Shown here in pieces: positions 31,622-41,366 of a DNA stretch of 64,000 bases. Under the pieces are notes generated by a model. It ran no database searches, had not been told where the DNA came from, and saw nothing but the letters and a program-made list of their open reading frames with translations. This DNA comes from Eutreptiella sp. 'Long Island Sound 2002' (taxonomy: Eukaryota > Euglenozoa > Euglenophyceae > Eutreptiales > Eutreptiaceae). The DNA lies in contig OZ038381.1 in NCBI GenBank assembly GCA_964036045.1, positions 146,701,596-146,765,595 of the forward strand, given 5' to 3'. The translations under genes and the position numbers were made by a program. Every line of letters begins with the position of its first letter. Positions within the stretch are counted from its first letter, which is position 1.

Positions 31622-34600
31622 GTGCCGAAGAAGGCTCCGGAAGAGCCAAAACCACTGAGTTTCGCCACTCCCAACCCCTGGAGCGCCCTGCCAAGGGAAG
31701 TACATGTGGGTACGGGACATGGCAAGAAGGAAGGAGCGACCACAGAGAGCCCCGTGGATGGGCAGGACCAGCTCAAGATCTACACCATCCGTGACCATAC
31801 CCTTGAAGTCCTGATGCACCCGGACGTGCTAGAGTTGCATGCCGTGAGAGTCGTCCATACGCCTCATGGTGACGAGCGGCAGTTGCACTTGAAAGTGCGA
31901 GTACGGTGCGGACGAGAGGAGAAGGTGGTGGATGTGTTGGTGGATACGGATGCCCAGGTGAGCCTGGTCCGGAGAGGGTTGTTCAAGGAGGAACTCCTGC
32001 AGCCCAGCCAGAGACCGGTCTGCCTGAAGGTCGGGGACGGAGAGATTATGGGTGGTGGCACCCATGAGGCCACTATCAGTATGGAATTCTGGGAGCATGA
32101 GCGCTTGAACCGCCCTAATTTGGCGAGGAGAAGCACTCTATCCGGGAACTTCTATGTGGCCGACATTACAGATTGGGATATGATCATGGGGTATGACTTC
32201 ATGGTGGCAAACGCCATTGGAGCCCTTCCCCATCGTGCAACGCTGGTCCGAGAGGATGATGAATGCCTCACATGGCTGTCCACGGATTATGCATGCGGAT
32301 CATCCCAATGGAATGCTGAGGAAGAGGATCGGATCGTCCGAGCGGTGCAAGCTGTGGGTGCCAAGTCCAGAGGAGACCGCGGAGTTCAGCTCACGGAGTA
32401 TGGAATGGCGCCGCAGGTGTATGACAGGATGATCCAGACGCTGGGAGCCGAAGCGCCCGAGACGGACGTCTTCGCTTCCCGGGATGCACCACTTCTGCGG
32501 AAGTGTAGGAGGCATTGGCATCGAGGAGACTCAGCCTGGCATAGGCAATGGGGTTTGAAGGAGTGGGGGCCCATGTATTGGCATGGCTCCCTGGACAATA
32601 CCAGACTTACGGTGGAGAAGATCGTCGTGGATAGGGCGAAGGGGATCCTGGTCATAACCGGCATAGGATCCACCCCATGTCCGCTGGAGGGTCTCAAGTC
32701 GACGCTGGACTCCATCACCCTGAACGAGATGTCATTCTGGCCAGAGGAGGAGTTGTTCATCGACGCCAAGGGTGTATCAATGCCCTCCCCGGGTCAAGCG
32801 TGGGGTACCAAGGCTTTCCTGGTGGATGGGGCGCAAGCCCAGCCCACGGGTGATGAAACATTCATCCGTAGGGTGGAGGCGGTGCCCATGAAGGTCATGT
32901 TTGAGCCCAAGAAGGGGACGATTCAGCCAATTGATGGCATTGACGTCCTGTCCCACGCCGAGATCGACGACGTCGTCAACTACATGCGGATGGGGATGCA
33001 CGACCGGGTGGCAGCCAAGAAGAGGCGGGCCATAGTCACATCTCCGCATTGGTGGGATGACAAGATGTTGGTCACCGGCAAGTACGAGAAGGATGAGTTC
33101 GTGGCGAGGGTCATGGATCACATCGCGGACCAATATGATGGCCCGGTTGGGTCGGACCCGCCGACGTGGGATTTTCCAAGAATGGGGGCTGAGAGCGACA
33201 AGAACTCGGCCGATGCCGCAAATTTTCGAAGATTATCGGTGGGAAGTGCACCCCACGACGATGAAGACGGCATATCGGACGAGGGGAAGTCAGACTCGGA
33301 CCCAGAAGAGGCCTATACCGCAGTGCGGTCGGTTGTATCGATACCGAAGCAAGCAGCTGAAGAGGCTCAGGAGAACCCGAAGGTCGCCGAGCTGAAGGAG
33401 AGGCTGATCAATGCCTATCCGCGGCTATTCAGTGGCATCGCCAACAAGAACCCTCCAGATCGTGGGAGGTTTGGCAGAGCGAGGCTCAAGCTGAAGCCGA
33501 ACCCCAAGATCTATCGTCATCGGGAGTACCAACTTCAAGGCGATCGGGCCGAGGCCATGAAGAAGTTGTTGGCCGAGTTCATTGAGCGGGGATGGATCGA
33601 ACCCTCCGACAGTGAGTGGGCCAGCCCAGCCTTCAGCCTGCCCAAGAAGGAGAAGGGCGAGTGGAGGTTGGTGGTGGATTACAGGGGTTTGAACGAGCAA
33701 ACTGAGCACGACTCGTACTCGCTTCCTCTGATCCACACCATCCTCCAAAAACAACAGAAAAAGCGGATCTTCACGGTGTTAGACCTGAAACACGGCTATC
33801 ACCAGATGCTGCTACACCCGGACTCCAGGCCCTGTACAGCGAGGTCTACGCCGCTGGGACCCATGCAGTGGAAAGTGGTGCCTATGGGGGCCAAGAATGG
33901 CAACACCGCTTTCCAGCGCATGATGGAGGACCTGCTCGGTCCTGTCCGGGACTGTGCCGACCCTTTTGTGGATGACATCATCATCGGGTCCGGCACGGAG
34001 AACATGACTGCGGACGAGCTCATCGAGGCGCATGAGAAGGATCTGCGCCGAGTGCTCAGCGAGCTGGACAAGCACAACATGGTGTGCAAGCCCACCAAAG
34101 CCTCGCTCTTCGTGAAGGAAGTGGAGTTCGCGGGTCACGTGGTAGGTCACGGGCAACGCCGTCCCATGCCTGGGAAGCTGGCGTCCCTGCACCACTGGGA
34201 GAAGCCCCAGACCATCAGCGAACTCCGATCCTTCATGGGGTTCTGCAACTACTATTCGGGCTATATCCGGATGTATGCAGAACTGTCGGGGCCGCTGCAC
34301 AAGATGCTGCAGGTGGGCAAGTTCGATGGCCGGAAGGGGAGCAAGAAGAAGCTTGCCTGGACCCCGGAGGCCGAAGATGCGTTCAGCCGCCTGAAGGAGC
34401 AACTCCTGGGGCAGCTGGGGCTATTCCTTGTGGACCCGGACAAGGGATTCGTGCTACGGACGGACGCCTCGGACTATGCTGTAGGGGCAGTCCTCGAGGA
34501 AGTCCGGGACGACGGGTCGCATGTACCCGTGGCGTTTTGGAGCCGGATCCTGGCGGAGGACCAACGCCGAACCTGGACCGCGAGGGAGAAGGAGACGTAC

Positions 34601-36442
34601 GCCATTGTTTGTGCGCTCAGGAAGTGGTCTGGCCACATCGGATTGCAACCAGTGGTGGTTTGTACGGACCATCCGTCCTTGCAGAGCTGGCATAAGGAGC
34701 ACGTCGACACCCCCTCAGGACCGGCGGCAAGGAGGGCCCGATGGCATGAGACGTTCGCCAAGTTCCACCTCAGCGTCGTATACATCCCGGGGAAGGACAA
34801 CACTGTGGCAGATTGCCTCAGTCGATGGGCCTACCCCGCGGGCAAGGCTTGGATGGACATATCCAGCCATGGGGACGCCGAGGAGACCGAGGAGGCCAAG
34901 CGCATCATCGAGATGGAGAAGGCCATGGATCAAGAGGGGGTCAAGTGCTTTGTGGTGATGGCAAACGGTACGGACCTGGCCAAGTTCCGGGGCGCCCGAG
35001 TCCAAGCTATTCGAGAGGAAACCCTCGAGCAGTGGATGGTGGCCCCTGTAGAGCTAGTCAGGTCGGTGCTCACAGAGGACTGGTCGGATGACTATGCGGC
35101 ATCCGAGCCCTGGAGCAAGTACTGGAATGCCGTGAGCGCCCCGTCAGACGACGAATGGCCTGAGGGCCTGACCGAGGATGGGGACAAACTGTTCCTCAAG
35201 GACAAGCTATTGGTCCCTGAGAACCGAATGGAGGAGCTCATTGACCACTGGCATAACGCCCAGCTCATGCATCCTGGTCGGGACAAGATGCAGAAGGACC
35301 TGGAGTGGCGCTTCAAGTTCCCACCGGGGTACTACGCCCTCCTGGACAAGTACTGCAGCGACTGCGCCGTGTGTCGGGCCACGAAGAGCCCCAACCACTC
35401 CACGGCTGGCAACCCGGTGTATACGGCTATACCGGAGGCCCCTATGCGGTCCGTTGCCATGGATGTATTCGCCATGCCGGAGGTCACCGTGGAAGGAGAG
35501 ACCTATGACTGTGTCATCCTGGCGGTGGATAGGCACAGCAGGTATATCGTGGCGGTCCCGGGCAAGAAGTCCAAGAAGAAGGACAAGAAGGACAAGCATG
35601 GAGTGGGTCTGCAGGCCAAGACCACCGCCAACGCCATGATCAGGCATTGGTTGATGATTTTTGATGTCCCAGCCGTCATCTGCAGCGATCAGGGCAGTCA
35701 ATTAGTGGGTACGTGGTTCAAAACTATGTGCAAGCACATGGGGATTCGGCACGCCAAGACCGTGGCGTACCACAGCCGGTCAAATGGCCGGGTTGAGGTG
35801 GCCGGGCGGCAGATGTTCGAAAGGTTCCGCCAGCTGCACATCGACGAACCGGGCCGGAATTGGTATGATTCGCTGTGGAGAGTACTCCAAGCGTATCACG
35901 ACCTTCCGGGGCCCACTGGACTGTCGCCCCATCGCATCCTGTTCCTACGGGATCGAGTGTCACGCACTCTCCCGTGGTTGAACCATGGCAAGGTGGCCCG
36001 AGATGCGGGTGCCATGATGGCTGAGGCTGACGACACGGCGGCGAAGGTGTGCAAAGCACTTCAGGACGAGCATGAGAAGAGGGCCAAGTACTTCAAGCAA
36101 GGAAAACTCCAGAAGTATGCTCTCCAAGACACCGTGTGGTTGAAGCGGCACCACAAGGATGTCCTGTCCAGGCATCGGCAGGCGTCTTGGTATGTGCTGG
36201 GGGTAATCGTGCGGAAGGTCGGGCAGGATGTGTATGCGGTTCGTGTGGGGGATAACAAGATCCTGGACCGCGACCATACCCAGCTTCGTCCCCGAGCACC
36301 AGTCCCCAGCGGACGTCCCGTCACCTTCGAGTTCACGGCCGGCGATGTGGACTCGGACGACGAGGGTGAGGACGACGACTTCACTGCCTGGAGTATCCTG
36401 GCGGACAAGCCGGACCCGGGGACGCCTGGGGGAAGGCTTTAA
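31622..36442 (+). CDS. pol: B pol: protease, RT, RNase H, integrase
   Basis: 1,606 codons open. Near residue 108 a retropepsin-like strand reads LVDTDAQVSLV, with Asp where DTG enzymes have Gly; A has the same. RT follows, with VDYRGLNEQT, the FVDDIIIGSG active site near residue 783 and LKHGYHQM. RNase H has RTDASDYAVGAVLEE near 946. Integrase has HPGRDK...CSDCAVC zinc ligands from about 1,217, then D (MDVFAMP, about 1,281), D (CSDQGSQ, about 1,355) and E (RVEVAGRQ, about 1,391). The frame stops at TAA 36,440 inside CTTTAAAAAAG, where A reads straight into a chromodomain. The long segment between protease and RT (residues about 240-560) has no domain that I recognise. Confidence 0.92.
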   Translation: MPKKAPEEPKPLSFATPNPWSALPREVHVGTGHGKKEGATTESPVDGQDQLKIYTIRDHTLEVLMHPDVLELHAVRVVHTPHGDERQLHLKVRVRCGREEKVVDVLVDTDAQVSLVRRGLFKEELLQPSQRPVCLKVGDGEIMGGGTHEATISMEFWEHERLNRPNLARRSTLSGNFYVADITDWDMIMGYDFMVANAIGALPHRATLVREDDECLTWLSTDYACGSSQWNAEEEDRIVRAVQAVGAKSRGDRGVQLTEYGMAPQVYDRMIQTLGAEAPETDVFASRDAPLLRKCRRHWHRGDSAWHRQWGLKEWGPMYWHGSLDNTRLTVEKIVVDRAKGILVITGIGSTPCPLEGLKSTLDSITLNEMSFWPEEELFIDAKGVSMPSPGQAWGTKAFLVDGAQAQPTGDETFIRRVEAVPMKVMFEPKKGTIQPIDGIDVLSHAEIDDVVNYMRMGMHDRVAAKKRRAIVTSPHWWDDKMLVTGKYEKDEFVARVMDHIADQYDGPVGSDPPTWDFPRMGAESDKNSADAANFRRLSVGSAPHDDEDGISDEGKSDSDPEEAYTAVRSVVSIPKQAAEEAQENPKVAELKERLINAYPRLFSGIANKNPPDRGRFGRARLKLKPNPKIYRHREYQLQGDRAEAMKKLLAEFIERGWIEPSDSEWASPAFSLPKKEKGEWRLVVDYRGLNEQTEHDSYSLPLIHTILQKQQKKRIFTVLDLKHGYHQMLLHPDSRPCTARSTPLGPMQWKVVPMGAKNGNTAFQRMMEDLLGPVRDCADPFVDDIIIGSGTENMTADELIEAHEKDLRRVLSELDKHNMVCKPTKASLFVKEVEFAGHVVGHGQRRPMPGKLASLHHWEKPQTISELRSFMGFCNYYSGYIRMYAELSGPLHKMLQVGKFDGRKGSKKKLAWTPEAEDAFSRLKEQLLGQLGLFLVDPDKGFVLRTDASDYAVGAVLEEVRDDGSHVPVAFWSRILAEDQRRTWTAREKETYAIVCALRKWSGHIGLQPVVVCTDHPSLQSWHKEHVDTPSGPAARRARWHETFAKFHLSVVYIPGKDNTVADCLSRWAYPAGKAWMDISSHGDAEETEEAKRIIEMEKAMDQEGVKCFVVMANGTDLAKFRGARVQAIREETLEQWMVAPVELVRSVLTEDWSDDYAASEPWSKYWNAVSAPSDDEWPEGLTEDGDKLFLKDKLLVPENRMEELIDHWHNAQLMHPGRDKMQKDLEWRFKFPPGYYALLDKYCSDCAVCRATKSPNHSTAGNPVYTAIPEAPMRSVAMDVFAMPEVTVEGETYDCVILAVDRHSRYIVAVPGKKSKKKDKKDKHGVGLQAKTTANAMIRHWLMIFDVPAVICSDQGSQLVGTWFKTMCKHMGIRHAKTVAYHSRSNGRVEVAGRQMFERFRQLHIDEPGRNWYDSLWRVLQAYHDLPGPTGLSPHRILFLRDRVSRTLPWLNHGKVARDAGAMMAEADDTAAKVCKALQDEHEKRAKYFKQGKLQKYALQDTVWLKRHHKDVLSRHRQASWYVLGVIVRKVGQDVYAVRVGDNKILDRDHTQLRPRAPVPSGRPVTFEFTAGDVDSDDEGEDDDFTAWSILADKPDPGTPGGRL

Positions 36443-36608
36443 AAAAGTCCGTTGGAAGGGATTCGCCGCATCCAGGGATTCGTGGGAGCCTCCGAGCAGC
36501 TTTTTGCCGAGGTACACCACGGTCTGGATGGAGTATCTAAAGAAAAAGAATATTTCTTTGGATGTCAAGGACGTGTCGGTCCATTTGGTGGCTGCTGTAG
36601 CACCGTAA
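36443..36608 (+). pseudogene. Chromodomain of B, out of frame
   Basis: The shifted frame gives KKVRWKGFAASRDSWEPPSS and ends in TAA at 36,608. This is a typical chromovirus chromodomain (VKWKG...WEP), thought to bind histone marks and steer integration. One extra base in the T/A run relative to A separates it from integrase. Confidence 0.85.
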
Positions 36609-36998
36609 TGGATCCCCCTTGGCATTTTTGTTTGTTTTGTGCTTGGGAGACGGGTGAGGGCGTGCATCCGGGGATTTCTGGGCCTTGATCCGCCGTATAC
36701 CCCCTTCACTCGATCTCCACATATATATTTCATTGTGGTATACTTTTTTAGGTCGACTGACGACGTTTCTCTATCTTTGATCCCCTTGGTCCATGTTGTA
36801 GATCAAGAGGAGACCGGATCTGGCGTAGGGCACCGATTATGAGTGTCCTCACCCCTCCCTTGGGGTGTGGGGGATGCCTACGACGTGTGTGGGGCCTCCA
36901 TGTATCCTTGGGACATTGGGGGGGGTTGGAGCCCATTGGGGTCCTCCTGTCCTCTCTTCAATGACTTCCGAGCGGATACAACGCTCTTAGAAGGGGGG
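36609..36998 (+). other. 3' UTR and polypurine tract of B
   Basis: Noncoding; AGAAGGGGGG (36,989-36,998) immediately before the LTR is the polypurine tract. Confidence 0.8.
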
Positions 36999-39357
36999 TG
37001 AAGCCGGTTCGGACCCCCGTGGCCATCTTTGGGTCACTTGGGGTGTGTATCTATGTGCCGGCAAGCCGCCATTGGCTGATATCATACTCTCCCATCCACC
37101 TGAACTAACCCGATCTGATAGTGTGATAGGTTTGGCCATTCTGGACATGAGCGGCCATATTCAGTACCGAGGCGCCGCCAGCTGAGATTTATATATCGGA
37201 ATATCAGGAATCAACAGGGTTTTTTTATCATAATGTTTCCGTAATTTTTCAGCCTTCCGTTCTGATTGTCAATGTATCGGCGACTGTCAGTTGGCTCGCG
37301 ATTTTGCGGTAACCGATTGGTTAACTGTTATTTACAGATATTTTGGCGGAAACCCCTGATGAAGGGTCAGATTTCTTCAGTAAAGGGTTCGTTGCTTCCG
37401 CAATTTTCATATTATACACTCGCAAAATTAATCCGATTTTTTCAGACTCTCAGAATCGGATTTTCGACTTCGACATCGCCGCACTCGATATGATGAATCA
37501 TATCATACATTTTTCCCCGATCACGAATCAACCTTCCTTTTGTTGTGCCCTTCATTTTGCTTGGAGATATAGTCGAAACAAAAGTGATTCGTGAGGCCAC
37601 TTTGAAGAATCATATCTCCGGCTCACGGCGAGGAATACCAGTTTCCAGAATTGGGTTGGAACAGCCTTGGTCTCAACTTAATTCAGGGAGCATCAAACGC
37701 CTTTGTTGTGTAGACATGCCCGGTATAGCAAGGGAGAATGGTCAAGAGGGTAGAAAGTGATGTATAACTCTTGGACCGTGCAACCGAATATTTTAATGCG
37801 AATTTCGAGTGTACCGCATGAGTGTTGGTGTTGCATAGATACTTTTCATTGGGTTCCTACGTATTTTTAACGTGAAGTTATGTCCATGGAGGGGCATGGC
37901 ATACCATGGTGGGACCCACGTTTTGAGGGTATGTGTTATATGCATGGTATGTGCTTCGATATGCTCACGCCCATGATATATATCTCCGTTTGTAGGAAGA
38001 TATATGGAGTCATACGTGGCAAGGGCTTTGCCCATGTCCCAATGGTGAACTCCATAGCGCTAGACTAAGTCTACCGCTCATATAGTGCATGTGGGAGGGC
38101 TTACAGAGCGACCCACAAGCGCCATTATCAATTTTCCCATTTTCGTGGTGCGTGTTGGGAGGAGGTTCGAAGGTGTCCCTATGCGTCCAGGTGGGGATCC
38201 AAGTGGGGGGATTGTCTGCAAATGGTCCCAAGCAATTGTGGTTTGAATCATATGTTGATACCATGGGTGAGCGAAGTTATATACTATTGTAATTATCTTG
38301 AGTTTAGCATTATTTGCATGTTTTTGTCCTCATTTTATGCTCATTTTTGTGTTCTATGTGCTCAACTGGTCGGCCAACAGTAAAGTGCCTAGATATCCGT
38401 GAACTATGGTATGTTGCTTATATGTTGGCATATGCTTCGGTGTTGTACCTCACCATATGCCGGATCACGTGGTTACTGTCGCTTGGCACATGAGGCCTCA
38501 CAAAATTAGGTCTCCAATTGATGAGTTGACTTGTGAAGCATGTCATGTACATAACTGGAGGGGTTTTGGGGCCAATGATGGGATATTCTTGGGCATGGAC
38601 CTTTGGTCTATATCACCCTTGTATATTACGTTCCGGTTTGACACATGCATGGAGCATTTGAATATTTGCCGGATGCATTTTTGAGTATATAATTGATTTT
38701 GGGCATAATGGTGTGATTTGCCTGATTTTGCCATGTTGTGAGGTCATCTTCATGGGGCAGTTCTCCAAGCCCAATCGACTCCAAGTCCAACCAAGTTTAT
38801 GTCAGGGTAGGGCATGGTCCTGAGTGCCACCCTAGGCCATGACACGCCACCTCCCCTATTGGGCTAGGATTTAGAGGCGGGGGGGGTGAACACATTTTTG
38901 GAGTTTATGTAGTGACCTTTGACACATGGCAGTTAGACATCGTATTGGACTGGGTTCGGGGCATCATGTTGGTGAGTCAAGGGAAGGTCTTGAGTCCAGG
39001 GAATGGGGGGTCTATGGCTGTGAGTGTGTGTGTTTCCATCTTTCCCCAACTTTGCTTTATTTGTGTTCATATGCCAATTTTAGGGCTTTCCTCTTTGGTG
39101 CAATTCTTGTACATGCCCGCCACCGTGGGACGACCGGTGTGCTGAACGGAAGCCCGCAGCGTGGATTGGATTGTGGATTGGGTTTTTGCTGTATTTGTGG
39201 GATTTGGTTGCTGTTCAGGGTTGAAGGAGGATTTTCTATATTTCTGGATTTTGGACCCTGGATTTTGAGGAATGCAATCGCTGATCAGGAGCAAGTCAGC
39301 AGGGGTGACAGGCGGAAGGGGCACAGCAGGGGCCGGTCCTGGTAGGGACCTTCTTTA
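36999..39357 (+). repeat. 3' LTR of B
   Basis: About 2,359 bp, colinear with 26,144-28,509, ending TTCTTTA before the CCTC duplication. Confidence 0.9.
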
Positions 39358-41189
39358 CCTCCACTCTTCTCTTCCAGTGCCCGGGGAGGACGTCCTTCAG
39401 CAGGTGTCGGATTTCGCTGGCCTCATTCCAGTCCTCCACCAGCTTGAGGCTTCTTCGGTACTTGCGGACGTACCGATTCCATTCTCGGACCCTCAGTTCC
39501 CCGCGCTCCAGCGGCAGCGGAATGGACCACAAGTCCTCCAACTTCTGGTTGGGGGCGTCCACTCGCTCCTCGTCCTCCAGCCACTGGAGGCAGGCTTGCT
39601 CAATCTGGATCACTCCCTCACGGATCTGATCCCTGAGCTCCTCCTTCAGGTCCTGCGCCAGCCTGTGTGGGAATGTCCGACATACCCACTTGTCCCTTGG
39701 CGTTCCCCTCATCTCGCCGACGACCTCCTCGGCGAAGTCCTCCCAATCCAGGATGAAATCATCCAGGTTGGAGGGGTTGCCATTGTAGTAGGGGATCTTG
39801 ATTCCCCTGAGGTCGTCAATCCTGATGGCGTCTCCAACGTCCGCACCCACCACTCCACCAAGACGGATACCACCTGTGGCCGGGGGGTGTGAGTACACTC
39901 CCCGTACATCCCTCTCCTCCATGGAGTGCGGTCCAGTTGGGCCTGAACCCATGGGGTTTGGAAGGCGGGAAGGACTTGCTCCACCGGCTGTCCATATCCC
40001 CGTATTGGCGTCCTTCACCCACAGCTTTCCGCCTGGGTGGCCTCGACCATGTCCGTCAGCGCTTCCCATGGTTCGCCCCTGCATGGTCTGGCTCTGGTTC
40101 TCCTCCTCCGCATAAACTGCATGGGCAGTCGTAGTGGTCGGTGGATCCTGAGCAGCATGGGACATCTGTACCGTCAGGCTCCTCAGGTCCGTGGTTGCGT
40201 GCCCTTCCCGCATGGAGCCAGCCGGTGCCGTGTGTTCCCCGAGCATTGTGAATTCGCTGAACATGGGAACAAACGGCAGCGCACCTGGGTCTACACGCGG
40301 AGGCACGTAAGGTGCCTCTGCAGGGCCGCCCATGGGTTTCTCCATGGCGCTCCTGAGGGTCTTAACCCGCTCCACCAGCTGTGCCGCTGCCGGCTTTGCC
40401 GGGAGCTCCAGACCCGAGGCGAGGGGTTGTAACTCCTCTAGCCTTTTCAGGCGTCCCGAAATGTCCTCCACCAGGTGGAGGAGGCTGTCCACCACTCGCT
40501 GCTGCTTCTGCAGGGCCAGCTCCAAATTATCCCGGTACCGGTCCTGTTCCGCTCGCAGCTCCGCCATGTCTCTCTCCGCTGCCGACTGGTCATCCAGGAT
40601 CCCCGCGACGTCCTCCTCTAGGCCGTCCTTCGCGTTGTCCAGGCGGTCGAGGTGCTGCACGATGGCGTCCATCCCCATCTTTGGGTACTTGCCGATGATG
40701 AAGGACACGTGCTCGCAGTGGCACTCAACGTGCTTTCCACCCGATCCGGCGCATCCCACAGTTCCCGGCGCCTCGGACTCCTCCGCCATGGGTGTGTCGC
40801 CCATGCTATCCTGCGTTGGGTCCGTGTGCCGGGCCACAGGCGCCGTTCTGGCTCTGGCAGGCCTCTCCAACGCCTCGGCGTCATGATCCAGGCTGGGCTC
40901 GGGGGCCGTGTTCGCCCTTGTTGGCGGTCTGGCCATCTCCTCCGACTCCGAAGGGTAAGCTGTCCGATAGCCCTCGAAGTGCTCCTCGGAATCTGCAGCT
41001 GACCATAGCCTGACCGGGCTGGGATCCATCCCCATCGCCCTGGCTTCCGCCGCGGGTTTTGGGGACCCGCGCTTCCGGTAACGCCGGGCTCTGCCGTTGC
41101 TGCCAGTCTCCTCCAACTCCTCCGCAACGGAGCGGAGATTGCAAGCCTTGCGGCATTGCCTTTCACACATGGAGGCCAGGTCCTCCATG
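39358..41189 (-). pseudogene. gag: A gag, N-terminal half
   Basis: Open on the minus strand from the ATG at 41,189 (MEDLASMCER, as in B) to the B insertion, ending in KRRVE. It has the same order as B gag: Pro-rich N-terminus, coiled coil (HLDRLDNAKDGLEED region) and capsid-like segment. The other half resumes at 26,143. Confidence 0.85.
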
Positions 41190-41354
41190 TCAAGCCCATG
41201 TCCTGCAAGGGCTCTCCGTTCTGAGCATCTTCGCTCTTCTCGGGCTTCCCAGTCCGGCGTTGACTCAACGGACTCCATGATCTGCACCCGGGGCGTCCTT
41301 GGGCAGGGCTCATGAGGGCCCAAGTCCCCGGTGCGGCGGTAGGGGGCAGGTACT

Positions 41355-41366
41355 CCTCTGCTACCA
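41355..41366 (-). other. Primer-binding site of A (iMet tRNA)
   Basis: Minus-strand TGGTAGCAGAGG, identical to that of B, directly after the 5' LTR. Confidence 0.9.

Larger units (their letters stand above)
26144..39357 (+). mobile_element. Chromovirus (Ty3/gypsy) copy B, nearly intact, nested in A
   Basis: Complete plus-strand element: 5' LTR 26,144-28,509, perfect initiator-Met primer site, gag, pol, polypurine tract, 3' LTR 36,999-39,357. CCTC (26,140-26,143 and 39,358-39,361) flanks it, and excision rejoins A gag precisely. The gag ORF and a 1,606-codon pol ORF are open. Visible defects are a frameshift with TAA before the chromodomain (about 36,440) and an extra TAA at 31,583 in the gag-pol linker. 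It belongs to the same family as A but is inserted in opposite orientation, so the locus forms a large inverted repeat. Confidence 0.92.

Noticed and set aside
36430-36450. Programmed -1 frameshift at AAAAAAG in B
   Set aside because: The zero frame meets TAA before the slippery heptamer is in register, and A has a continuous frame here.
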